Shown piece after piece: positions 1 through 6,574 of a stretch of 7,356 nucleotides of DNA. This DNA is from an uncultured Bacilli bacterium (GTDB lineage: Bacteria > Bacillota_I > Bacilli_A > RF39 > UBA660). Position numbers and translations under genes: made by a program. The notes beneath the pieces are model-generated. The model was not told where the DNA came from and searched no databases. It saw only the letters and a program-made list of their open reading frames with translations. Every line of letters starts with the position of its first letter. Position 1 is the first letter of the stretch. The stretch covers positions 1-7,356 of the forward strand of contig CALVYO010000067.1 in the NCBI GenBank assembly GCA_944372275.1, in the 5' to 3' direction.

Positions 1-809
1 TAAAACCATTATTAGAACATATTTTAGAAAAAGAAATAATAGAATTAGAAATATTAAATCCAAATTTAATTCAAGATTATTTTAGATTACGTGGTCAACG
101 ATTAGATTTGTTAGTAAAAACAAAAGATGAAATAATCAATGTCGAATTAAATACTAATTATAGTGAAGAGATATTAATAAGGAACTTACATTATATTTTT
201 AAATTGGCTAGTGAAAATACAGAAAGAGGAAATAAATATAAAGTAAAAAATAAGATAGTTCAAATAAATTTAAATTTTATAAATAGTAAATATGAAAAAT
301 GTGAATATTTATTATATGATAAAAAACACGAAATAGAATTAACAGATTACATCAAAATATGCAATATAGGTATAGACAAATATATAGAAAACTATTATAA
401 TAATAGTAAGAAGTTTACCAAAGGTGAAGAATTGGTAATAATGTTAGATTTAAATAAAAAAGAATTAGAAGAACTATCAGAAAAGAGTGATATAGTGGAT
501 AATTTTAAAGAAGATGTAATAAAAGCCAATGAAGATAAATTAGTAGTAGAATGGATAAGTAGAGAAGAAGAACAAAAACAATATGAAGAAGTAATGTATG
601 AAAAGGGAATTAATCAAGGAATTACCCAAGGCAAACAACAAGGATTGAAAGAAGGTATTACCCAAGGTAAAGAATTAGGCATCACTCAAGGAATCGAACA
701 AAATAAACAAGAAACTGCTAAAAAGATGTTAGAATTAAAAATGGATTTAGAAACAATTAATAAAGTTACAGGTTTAACTATAGAAGAAATAGAAAGTTTA
801 AGAAATTAA
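1..809 (+). CDS. Rpn-family PD-(D/E)XK nuclease / putative transposase, 5' partial
   Basis: The reading frame (first full codon at 3) is open to the left edge, so the gene starts outside the window; a TTG at 108 is an internal Leu codon, because family-like sequence (RLRGQRLDLLVKTKDEIINVELN region) runs straight through it. The nuclease-core signature is visible: Asp at 105-107, then VELN with Glu at 144-146, matching the D...E-x-Q/K pattern of Rpn/PDDEXK_2 proteins but with Asn (150-152) as the third residue. A charged helical middle is followed by eight Gly-every-fourth-residue units, and the C-terminus (KVTGLTIEEIESLRN) is the short helical end typical of the family. Characterised Rpn proteins (E. 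coli RpnA) are DNA endonucleases that promote RecA-independent recombination; many relatives are annotated as transposases without proof. Activity here is inferred. The gene ends in TAA with no convincing terminator before the next promoter. Family call is strong, function moderate. Confidence 0.85.
   Translation, partial: KPLLEHILEKEIIELEILNPNLIQDYFRLRGQRLDLLVKTKDEIINVELNTNYSEEILIRNLHYIFKLASENTERGNKYKVKNKIVQINLNFINSKYEKCEYLLYDKKHEIELTDYIKICNIGIDKYIENYYNNSKKFTKGEELVIMLDLNKKELEELSEKSDIVDNFKEDVIKANEDKLVVEWISREEEQKQYEEVMYEKGINQGITQGKQQGLKEGITQGKELGITQGIEQNKQETAKKMLELKMDLETINKVTGLTIEEIESLRN
606..701 (+). repeat. Eight in-frame 12-nt units encoding G-x-x-x repeats
   Basis: Eight consecutive 12-nt units each begin with a GGN codon and encode GINQ, GITQ, GKQQ, GLKE, GITQ, GKEL, GITQ and GIEQ. 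The units at 618-629 and 654-665 are nearly identical, and 618-635 versus 654-671 match at 16 of 18 positions, a higher-order 36-nt period. Gain or loss of units keeps the frame. Such Gly-every-four tails are common in Rpn-family proteins, where this region is known to be hypervariable. Confidence 0.85.
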
Positions 810-831
810 ACTTTTTGTTTATGCTTTATTA

Positions 832-860
832 TTGTATTTAATCTTAATTTATAATATAAT
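832..860 (+). promoter_or_regulatory. Putative sigma-A promoter for the membrane protein-leuS unit
   Basis: TTGTAT at 832-837 (3 of 6 to TTGACA), a 17-nt spacer, and a perfect TATAAT at 855-860; a second overlapping TATAAT lies at 850-855. The predicted start near 867 leaves a leader of about 17 nt holding GGAGG (873-877), so there is no room for a T-box or other leader regulator in front of leuS. The weak -35 and high local AT content limit confidence. Confidence 0.5.
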
Positions 861-883
861 ATTAAATAGTTTGGAGGTATTTT

Positions 884-1219
884 ATGTTATTAGGTTTTAT
901 AATATCGTTTGTAATTGTTTATTTATTTTATTTGTTTACTGTAATATTGCAAACAAAAAGGTATGATAAATTTAAAAAAAGTAATCAAGTTATGTATTTT
1001 GTCAATAGATATAAAATAAATGTAAATAAAATAAATATGAAAAAATTTACAAATATTTTAGGTTTAACTAATTCATTAATTATAAGTATTGCTTTTACAA
1101 CAACATTTTTAGTTGAAAATTTAATATTGCAGTTATTAATTGGTTTAATTGTTTTAATACCTCTAATTTTTATATTTTATAGTTTAATAGGTAATTATTT
1201 AAAAAAGGAGTGTAAATAA
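884..1219 (+). CDS. Small three-helix integral membrane protein, unknown function
   Basis: This 111-residue protein starts at an ATG 6 nt after a strong GGAGG (873-877). Three hydrophobic segments are visible, at about residues 2-22, 58-78 and 80-103. The loop at about 23-57 is rich in Lys/Arg (TKRYDKFKK, NRYK, MKK) and the C-terminus ends KKECK, so by the positive-inside rule the N-terminus is outside and the loop and C-terminus are cytoplasmic. There is no cleavable signal peptide, catalytic motif or Cys pair that I recognise. Its stop TAA shares one base with the leuS ATG and it sits directly behind the promoter, so it is the first gene of a two-gene unit with leuS. It resembles short hypothetical membrane proteins of low-GC Bacillota as I recall them, but I cannot assign a family. 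Confidence 0.8.
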   Translation: MLLGFIISFVIVYLFYLFTVILQTKRYDKFKKSNQVMYFVNRYKINVNKINMKKFTNILGLTNSLIISIAFTTTFLVENLILQLLIGLIVLIPLIFIFYSLIGNYLKKECK

Positions 1220-3588
1220 TGAATACAGATTATATTGAAAGAAAATGGCGTAAGTATTGGAAAGATAATAATACTTTTAAAACTGATGTTTGGGATTTTA
1301 GCAAGCCAAAATTTTATGCTTTAGATATGTTTCCATATCCATCTGGAGTTGGATTACATGCAGGCCATCCTGAAGGTTATACAGCAACTGATATTGTTTG
1401 TCGGATGAAACGAATGCAAGGATATAATGTATTACATCCAATGGGATTTGATTCTTTTGGATTACCTGCTGAACAATATGCAATCCAAACAGGTAATCAT
1501 CCTGCTATTTTCACAAATAAAAATATTGAAACATTTAAAGAACAATTAAAAAGAATAGGTTTTTCTTTTGACTGGGACTTATGTATTTCAACTAGTGATC
1601 CTAATTATTATAAATGGACACAATGGATATTTAGTAGGTTATATGAAGATGGACTTGCTAAACAAATTGATATGCCTGTTAATTGGTGTCCAGAATTAGG
1701 AACAGTTTTGGCTAATGATGAAGTAATCGATGGTAAAAGTGAACGTGGTGGATACCCAGTAATTAGAAAAAATATGAAACAATGGGTTATCGATATTCCT
1801 AAATACGCTGAAAAATTATTAGATGGATTAAATGAAATAGATTGGCCAGAATCAACTAAGGAAATGCAAAGAAATTGGGTTGGTAAATCAATAGGAGCTC
1901 ACGTTAAATTTAAAGTTGATGATTATGAATTTACCGTTTTTACAACAAGATGTGATACTTTATTTGGGGCTACTTATTGTGTACTTGCTCCAGAACATGA
2001 ATTAGTAGATAAGATATCTACTAATAAAAAAGAAGTAGAAGAATATAAAAAAATATGTGCTTCTAAATCAGATTTAGAAAGAACAGAATTAAATAAAGAA
2101 AAAACTGGTGTGTTTACAGGTGCTTACGCTATTAATCCAGTTAACAATAAAAAAATTCCTATTTGGATTTCGGATTATGTTTTAGCAAGCTATGGCACAG
2201 GCGCTATTATGGCTGTTCCTGCTCATGATGAAAGAGATTATGAATTTGCTAAAAAGTTTAATATTGATATTATTCCAGTAATTGAAGGTGGCGATATATC
2301 TAAAGAAGCCTATACTGGTGATGGATTACATATTAATTCAGAATTTTTAAACGGATTAAACAAAGAAGATGCCATTAATAAAATGATTGAATGGTTAGAA
2401 AAAAATAAATTAGGTAGTAAACATATTAATTATCGTTTAAGAGAGTGGATTTTTGCTCGTCAAAGATATTGGGGAGAACCAATTCCAATTATTCATTTGG
2501 AAAATGGTAAAGATATATTGGATGAAAATTTACCTTTAGTTTTACCAGAATTAGAAGATTATAGTCCTTCTAAAACTGGAGCATCACCACTTGATAAAGC
2601 AACTGATTGGGTAAATGTTACTGTTAATGGAATAAAAGGAAAAAGAGAAACTTCAACTATGCCTGGTTCAGCTGGTTCTAGTTGGTATTTCTTAAGATAT
2701 ATTGATCCACATAATGATAAAGAATTAGCCGATAAAAAATTAATTGAACATTGGATGCCAGTTGATTTATATATTGGTGGCCCAGAACACGCTGTAGGAC
2801 ATTTATTATATTCTAGGATGTGGAATAATTATTTATATGATAAAGGAATTGTAAGTGTTAAAGAGCCATTTAAAAAGTTAGTTCATCAAGGTATGATTTT
2901 AGGTGAAAATGGTATAAAAATGGGTAAAAGATATCCCGAATATGCTATTAATCCTAATGATGTTGTTAGTGAATATGGGGCAGATACATTAAGATTATAT
3001 GAAATGTTTATGGGACCTTTAGAAGCAGATAAACCTTGGAGTAAAAAAGGTGTTGAAGGGGCAAGAAGATTTTTAGATAGAGTATATAGATTATATGAAG
3101 AAAAAGTTAGTGATGTAGAAAATAAAAATCTAGAAAAAATATATCATCAAACAGTTAAAAAAGTAACTTTAGATTATGAATCATTAAACTTTAATACTGC
3201 TATATCACAAATGATGATTTTTATAAATGCTGTTTATAAAGAAGATGTTTTCCCATTAGAATATGCTACTAATTTTGTTAAATTATTAAATCCTATTGCG
3301 CCATTTATGACCGAAGAAATATGGCAAATGTTAGGTCATGATAAAACTATTGCTTATGAATCTTGGCCAACTTATGATGAAGAAAAAACTAAAGAAGAAG
3401 AATTTGAAATGGTTGTCCAAGTAAATGGTAAAGTAAGAGGAAAAATAGTTGTTAGTATGGAAACTTCTAAAGAAGAAATGGAAAAGTTAGCTAAAGAATT
3501 AGATAATGTTCAAAAATATATAGAAAATAAAGAGATAATTAAAGTAATAACAGTACCTAAAAAATTAGTTAATATTGTAATAAAATAG
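1219..3588 (+). CDS. leuS: Leucyl-tRNA synthetase (class Ia)
   Basis: A cytoplasmic enzyme that joins leucine to tRNA-Leu using ATP and proofreads the product. The 789-residue length is slightly short of the usual bacterial 800-860. The HIGH-type motif is HAGH at residues 47-50, inside the characteristic PYPSGVGLHAGHPEGY region. The CP1 editing domain shows the Thr-rich TTRCDTLFGAT (242-252) and GTGAIMAVPAHDERDYEF (326-343), with the acidic pair D337/D340, so editing is probably intact. The second signature is KMGKR at 567-571 instead of KMSKS: both lysines are kept, but the two serines are Gly and Arg and the usual GN that follows is absent. The anticodon-binding region contains LNPIAPFMTEEIW, and the C-terminal domain starts near MVVQVNGKVRGK (731). 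The ATG at 1219 follows GGAG at 1207-1210 and overlaps the previous stop by 1 nt. It ends in TAG just before a dyad. Confidence 0.97.
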   Translation: MNTDYIERKWRKYWKDNNTFKTDVWDFSKPKFYALDMFPYPSGVGLHAGHPEGYTATDIVCRMKRMQGYNVLHPMGFDSFGLPAEQYAIQTGNHPAIFTNKNIETFKEQLKRIGFSFDWDLCISTSDPNYYKWTQWIFSRLYEDGLAKQIDMPVNWCPELGTVLANDEVIDGKSERGGYPVIRKNMKQWVIDIPKYAEKLLDGLNEIDWPESTKEMQRNWVGKSIGAHVKFKVDDYEFTVFTTRCDTLFGATYCVLAPEHELVDKISTNKKEVEEYKKICASKSDLERTELNKEKTGVFTGAYAINPVNNKKIPIWISDYVLASYGTGAIMAVPAHDERDYEFAKKFNIDIIPVIEGGDISKEAYTGDGLHINSEFLNGLNKEDAINKMIEWLEKNKLGSKHINYRLREWIFARQRYWGEPIPIIHLENGKDILDENLPLVLPELEDYSPSKTGASPLDKATDWVNVTVNGIKGKRETSTMPGSAGSSWYFLRYIDPHNDKELADKKLIEHWMPVDLYIGGPEHAVGHLLYSRMWNNYLYDKGIVSVKEPFKKLVHQGMILGENGIKMGKRYPEYAINPNDVVSEYGADTLRLYEMFMGPLEADKPWSKKGVEGARRFLDRVYRLYEEKVSDVENKNLEKIYHQTVKKVTLDYESLNFNTAISQMMIFINAVYKEDVFPLEYATNFVKLLNPIAPFMTEEIWQMLGHDKTIAYESWPTYDEEKTKEEEFEMVVQVNGKVRGKIVVSMETSKEEMEKLAKELDNVQKYIENKEIIKVITVPKKLVNIVIK

Positions 3589-3590
3589 AC

Positions 3591-3637
3591 TATAACTCCA
3601 AATTAATCAATAATTTATTGACTTTTTTGGAGTTATA
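3591..3637. repeat. 47-bp dyad (hairpin or operator) between leuS and the ATPase gene
   Basis: The perfect 12-bp arms TATAACTCCAAA (3591-3602) and TTTGGAGTTATA (3626-3637) share their centre (3614) with a perfect inner 7-bp pair, TCAATAA (3607-3613) and TTATTGA (3615-3621). The element begins 3 nt after the leuS stop. As RNA it would form a long hairpin, but no clear U-run follows the right arm. A weak inner hairpin followed by CTTTTTT (3622-3628) is the only terminator-like reading. Because it covers the -35 and most of the spacer of the next promoter, an operator role is equally possible. Confidence 0.7.
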
Positions 3638-3646
3638 TGCTATATT
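3618..3646 (+). promoter_or_regulatory. Strong sigma-A promoter with extended -10 for ATPase-metG-fic
   Basis: TTGACT (3618-3623, 5 of 6 to consensus), exactly 17 nt, then TGC-TATATT (3638-3646), an extended -10 with 5 of 6 matches in the hexamer. This is the best promoter in the window. Transcription would begin near 3651-3654, only about 9-12 nt before the preferred start codon at 3663. It is the only good promoter visible for the three downstream genes. Confidence 0.75.
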
Positions 3647-3662
3647 TTAGATGGTGATACTT

Positions 3663-4976
3663 ATGAAAAGAAAGGTAATGGATGAGTTAATTGCTTGGAA
3701 AAATAATAAAAACCGTAAACCATTATTATTATATGGAGCAAGACAAGTAGGCAAAACTTATTTAGTAAAAGAATTTGGTAAATCATTTGATGATATGATT
3801 TATGTTAATTTTGAAACAAATGAAATAATAAATAGTATTATTAATGAAAATATCGAACCTAATAATATTATTAAACAATTAGAAATATTTTTTAATAAAA
3901 AAATTACAGAGAATACTTTAATATTTTTTGATGAAATCCAACAAAATCCAAGAGCTTTAACATCTTTAAAGTATTTTTGTGAAGATGCTCCTAATTATTA
4001 TGTAATTGGTGCTGGTAGTTTATTAGGTGTTCATATTAAAAGAGAAAATTATTCTTTTCCAGTTGGCAAAGTGGATATATTAAATATTTATCCCTTAGAT
4101 TTTGAAGAATTTTTAATGGCAACTAATAATGATTTATTAATTGAAGAAATAAAAAAAGGTTATGCTACTAATACTAAGTTATCAAAAATATTACACGAAA
4201 AATCTTTAGATTTATATAGTGATTATTTAGCAATCGGTGGAATGCCTGAAGTAGTAGTTGAATACACCAAATCTAATTCCTTAATCGATGCTATCGATAT
4301 TCAAACTAAAATATTAGAATTATATAAAAACGATATTACTAAATATACTAGTTATCAAGATGCTAATAAAATATTGTCAGCATTTGAATCTATTCCTAAT
4401 CAATTAGCTAAAGATAATAAAAAATTTCAATATAAATTAATTCAAAAAGGTGGTACTAGTACGATATTTGGTTATGCCATAGATTGGTTAGTTAATTCAG
4501 GAATATGTAATAAATGCTATAAAACTAATATTGGTATCCCTTTAAAAATGTATGAACAATTAGATTCATTTAAATTATATATGAACGATGTTGGATTATT
4601 AACCAATTTATCTAAATTTCCACTATATTTAATTAAAAATCAAGAAATAGGTAATGAATTAATGATCGGTATGTTAACAGAAAATTATGTTGCATCTTGT
4701 TTCAAATATAATAATTTAAACTTAAATTATTGGCAAAATGATTATCAATCAGAAATAGATTTTGTTTTACAATCTAAAAAAGGAAGTATAATACCAGTTG
4801 AAGTCAAAACAAGTAATCACGTTAAATCCCGAAGTTTAACTAATTATATTAACGAATATAATCCTAAATACGCAATAAGAATTTCTAGTAAAAATTTTGG
4901 GTTTAAAAATAATATAAAATCTGTACCTTTATATGCAGTTTTTTGTATAAATTTAGATATAGGAGATGAAATATGA
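3663..4976 (+). CDS. AAA ATPase with DUF4143 / PD-(D/E)XK-like C-terminus
   Basis: The preferred start is ATG 3663 (437 residues), preceded by the SD-like GGTGAT at 3653-3658, with the family-typical MKRKVMDEL opening; an ATG at 3651 would add four residues. Numbered from 3663, Walker A GARQVGKT is at 25-32, Walker B IFFDE at 87-91, the sensor-like YYVIGAGSLL near 113-121, and the family motifs YPLDFEEF (143-150) and GGMPEVV (192-198) follow. The C-terminus carries a helix Glu (E340), then SEID (D366) and PVEVK (E380, K382), the layout of a PD-(D/E)XK nuclease fold. This AAA_14 plus DUF4143 architecture is widespread in bacteria and archaea but its role is largely unknown; DNA binding or cleavage is inference. 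Length is normal and no key residue is missing. The stop TGA overlaps the metG ATG (ATGA), which suggests translational coupling. Confidence 0.9.
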   Translation: MKRKVMDELIAWKNNKNRKPLLLYGARQVGKTYLVKEFGKSFDDMIYVNFETNEIINSIINENIEPNNIIKQLEIFFNKKITENTLIFFDEIQQNPRALTSLKYFCEDAPNYYVIGAGSLLGVHIKRENYSFPVGKVDILNIYPLDFEEFLMATNNDLLIEEIKKGYATNTKLSKILHEKSLDLYSDYLAIGGMPEVVVEYTKSNSLIDAIDIQTKILELYKNDITKYTSYQDANKILSAFESIPNQLAKDNKKFQYKLIQKGGTSTIFGYAIDWLVNSGICNKCYKTNIGIPLKMYEQLDSFKLYMNDVGLLTNLSKFPLYLIKNQEIGNELMIGMLTENYVASCFKYNNLNLNYWQNDYQSEIDFVLQSKKGSIIPVEVKTSNHVKSRSLTNYINEYNPKYAIRISSKNFGFKNNIKSVPLYAVFCINLDIGDEI

Positions 4977-6574
4977 AAGATATATTAATAGGTGGAGCTT
5001 GGCCTTATGCTAATAACTCATTACATATTGGCCATTTAGCAGCATTACTTCCTGGTGACATAATTGCTCGTTATCATCGAGGTTGTGGTAACAATGTAAT
5101 TTATGTATCAGGAACTGATTGTCATGGTACGCCAATTACAGTAAGGGCTAAAAAAGAAGGAATAAATCCCCTTGATATAGCAAATAAATACCATAATGAA
5201 TTTACTAATTCTTTTAAATCTTTAGATTTTTCTTATGATTTTTATACTGCTACTATGACAAACGAACATAAGAAGCAAGTACAAGAATTTTATAAAATAA
5301 TTTTAGATAATGGCTATATTTATGAAAAAGAGGAAGAACAAGATTTTTGTCCTAAATGTAATGAATATTTATCAGATAGAGAAATAATAGGTACTTGTCC
5401 ACATTGTGGTGGTCATGCAATGGGGGAACAATGTGATGATTGTTTAAGTCCTATTAATCCTAAAGAATTAAAAGATAAAAAATGTAAAATGTGTGGAACT
5501 AGTACAATAGTTAAAAATAATAAACATTTGTATTTTAAATTATCTAGTTTTCAAGATATATTAACTAAATATGTTGAATCACATAAAGATGATTGGCGCA
5601 AAAATGCTTATAATGAAACTATGAAATACCTTAATTTAGGTTTAATTGATAGGGCTACTACTAGACAATTAACATGGGGAGTAGATGTTCCAGTTAGTGG
5701 CTATGAAGATAAAAAAATCTATGTTTGGATTGAAGCAGTATTAGGTTATTTAACAGCAACAATGAAAGTATGTAAAGATAGAAATATCGATTTTGAATCA
5801 TTTGTAACCGATCATAAAGATTTAATAACTTATTTTGTTCATGGTAAAGATAATATTACTTTCCATACAATTATTTATCCAGCACTTTTATCAGCATTAA
5901 ATCCAAAATATCAATTACCTAAAAAAATTATATCTTGTGAATATGTCAATATGAATGACGAAAAAATGAGTAAATCTAAAGGTAATTTAATCACAATGGA
6001 TGAATTAGTTAGTTTGTATGGTAAAGATACAGTTAGATTTTATATGACATTTAATGGTCCAGAAAAAAAAGACGTTAACTTTTCTTCTGAAGATTTAATT
6101 TTAGCCCATAATAAATTTTTAGTAGGTGTAATAGGTAATTTTATCAACCGTAATTTATCATTTATCAATAAAAAATTTGATGGAATTATTAAAAAAGCAG
6201 AAATTGATGAAGATATTATGGCTAGAACTAAGGCTATCTATGATGAAGTAGGTAAATTGATAACTGATGGCGAATTAAAAGAAGCATTAAATAAAGTTAT
6301 TGAATATGCTACATTAGGTAATAAATATTACGATGAAAGACAACCTTGGGTCCAAGTTAAAGAAGATATTAACTTATTTAATGAAACTACTTATACTTGT
6401 GTTTATATAATGGCTAATTTGTCTAATTTGTTAAATCCATTTATACCTAGTAGTGCAAATAAAATTAAAAAAATGCTATCCTTAGAACCATTTAAATGGG
6501 AAGAATATAAATTAAATGGTGATATGAAAATAAATAATGTTGAATTATTATTTAATAGGATAGATAATGACTAA
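4973..6574 (+). CDS. metG: Methionyl-tRNA synthetase, MetRS2-like type
   Basis: A cytoplasmic class Ia synthetase that charges initiator and elongator tRNA-Met. The HIGH motif is intact at residues 18-21 within GGAWPYANNSLHIGH, the substrate-pocket segment reads SGTDCHGTP (46-53), and KMSKS is at 331-335 followed by KGN. The connective peptide has four Cys pairs, C126/C129, C142/C145, C154/C157 and C171/C174, enough for two zinc knuckles. At 533 residues it lacks the C-terminal EMAPII/Trbp-like tRNA-binding domain of about 650-residue enzymes. The sequence follows the pattern I recall for MetRS2 of Streptococcus pneumoniae and Bacillus anthracis, not the Bacillus subtilis form with a TPIYYPSG-type opening. 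RBS AGGAG (4961-4965) precedes the ATG, which overlaps the ATPase stop. Its own stop overlaps the next gene by 8 nt. Whether this is the only metG in the genome cannot be told from here. Confidence 0.95.
   Translation: MKDILIGGAWPYANNSLHIGHLAALLPGDIIARYHRGCGNNVIYVSGTDCHGTPITVRAKKEGINPLDIANKYHNEFTNSFKSLDFSYDFYTATMTNEHKKQVQEFYKIILDNGYIYEKEEEQDFCPKCNEYLSDREIIGTCPHCGGHAMGEQCDDCLSPINPKELKDKKCKMCGTSTIVKNNKHLYFKLSSFQDILTKYVESHKDDWRKNAYNETMKYLNLGLIDRATTRQLTWGVDVPVSGYEDKKIYVWIEAVLGYLTATMKVCKDRNIDFESFVTDHKDLITYFVHGKDNITFHTIIYPALLSALNPKYQLPKKIISCEYVNMNDEKMSKSKGNLITMDELVSLYGKDTVRFYMTFNGPEKKDVNFSSEDLILAHNKFLVGVIGNFINRNLSFINKKFDGIIKKAEIDEDIMARTKAIYDEVGKLITDGELKEALNKVIEYATLGNKYYDERQPWVQVKEDINLFNETTYTCVYIMANLSNLLNPFIPSSANKIKKMLSLEPFKWEEYKLNGDMKINNVELLFNRIDND

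Noticed and set aside
108..110. TTG as the start codon of the Rpn-family gene
   Set aside because: The frame is open to base 1 and encodes family-typical sequence upstream, including the catalytic Asp at 105-107 immediately before it, and there is no SD. The gene is truncated by the window edge.
807..821. Hairpin TAAAC-TTTTT-GTTTA after the Rpn gene as a terminator
   Set aside because: Only 5 bp with one G-C pair, the T-run is in the loop and no U-run follows the stem.
860..884. T-box leader controlling leuS, as expected in many Bacillota
   Set aside because: Only about 17 nt separate the predicted transcription start from the first ATG, and no T-box sequence is present anywhere upstream of leuS.
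1298..1483. 61-codon frame on the minus strand
   Set aside because: It lies wholly inside the leuS catalytic domain, which is strongly conserved in the + frame; no RBS or recognisable product.
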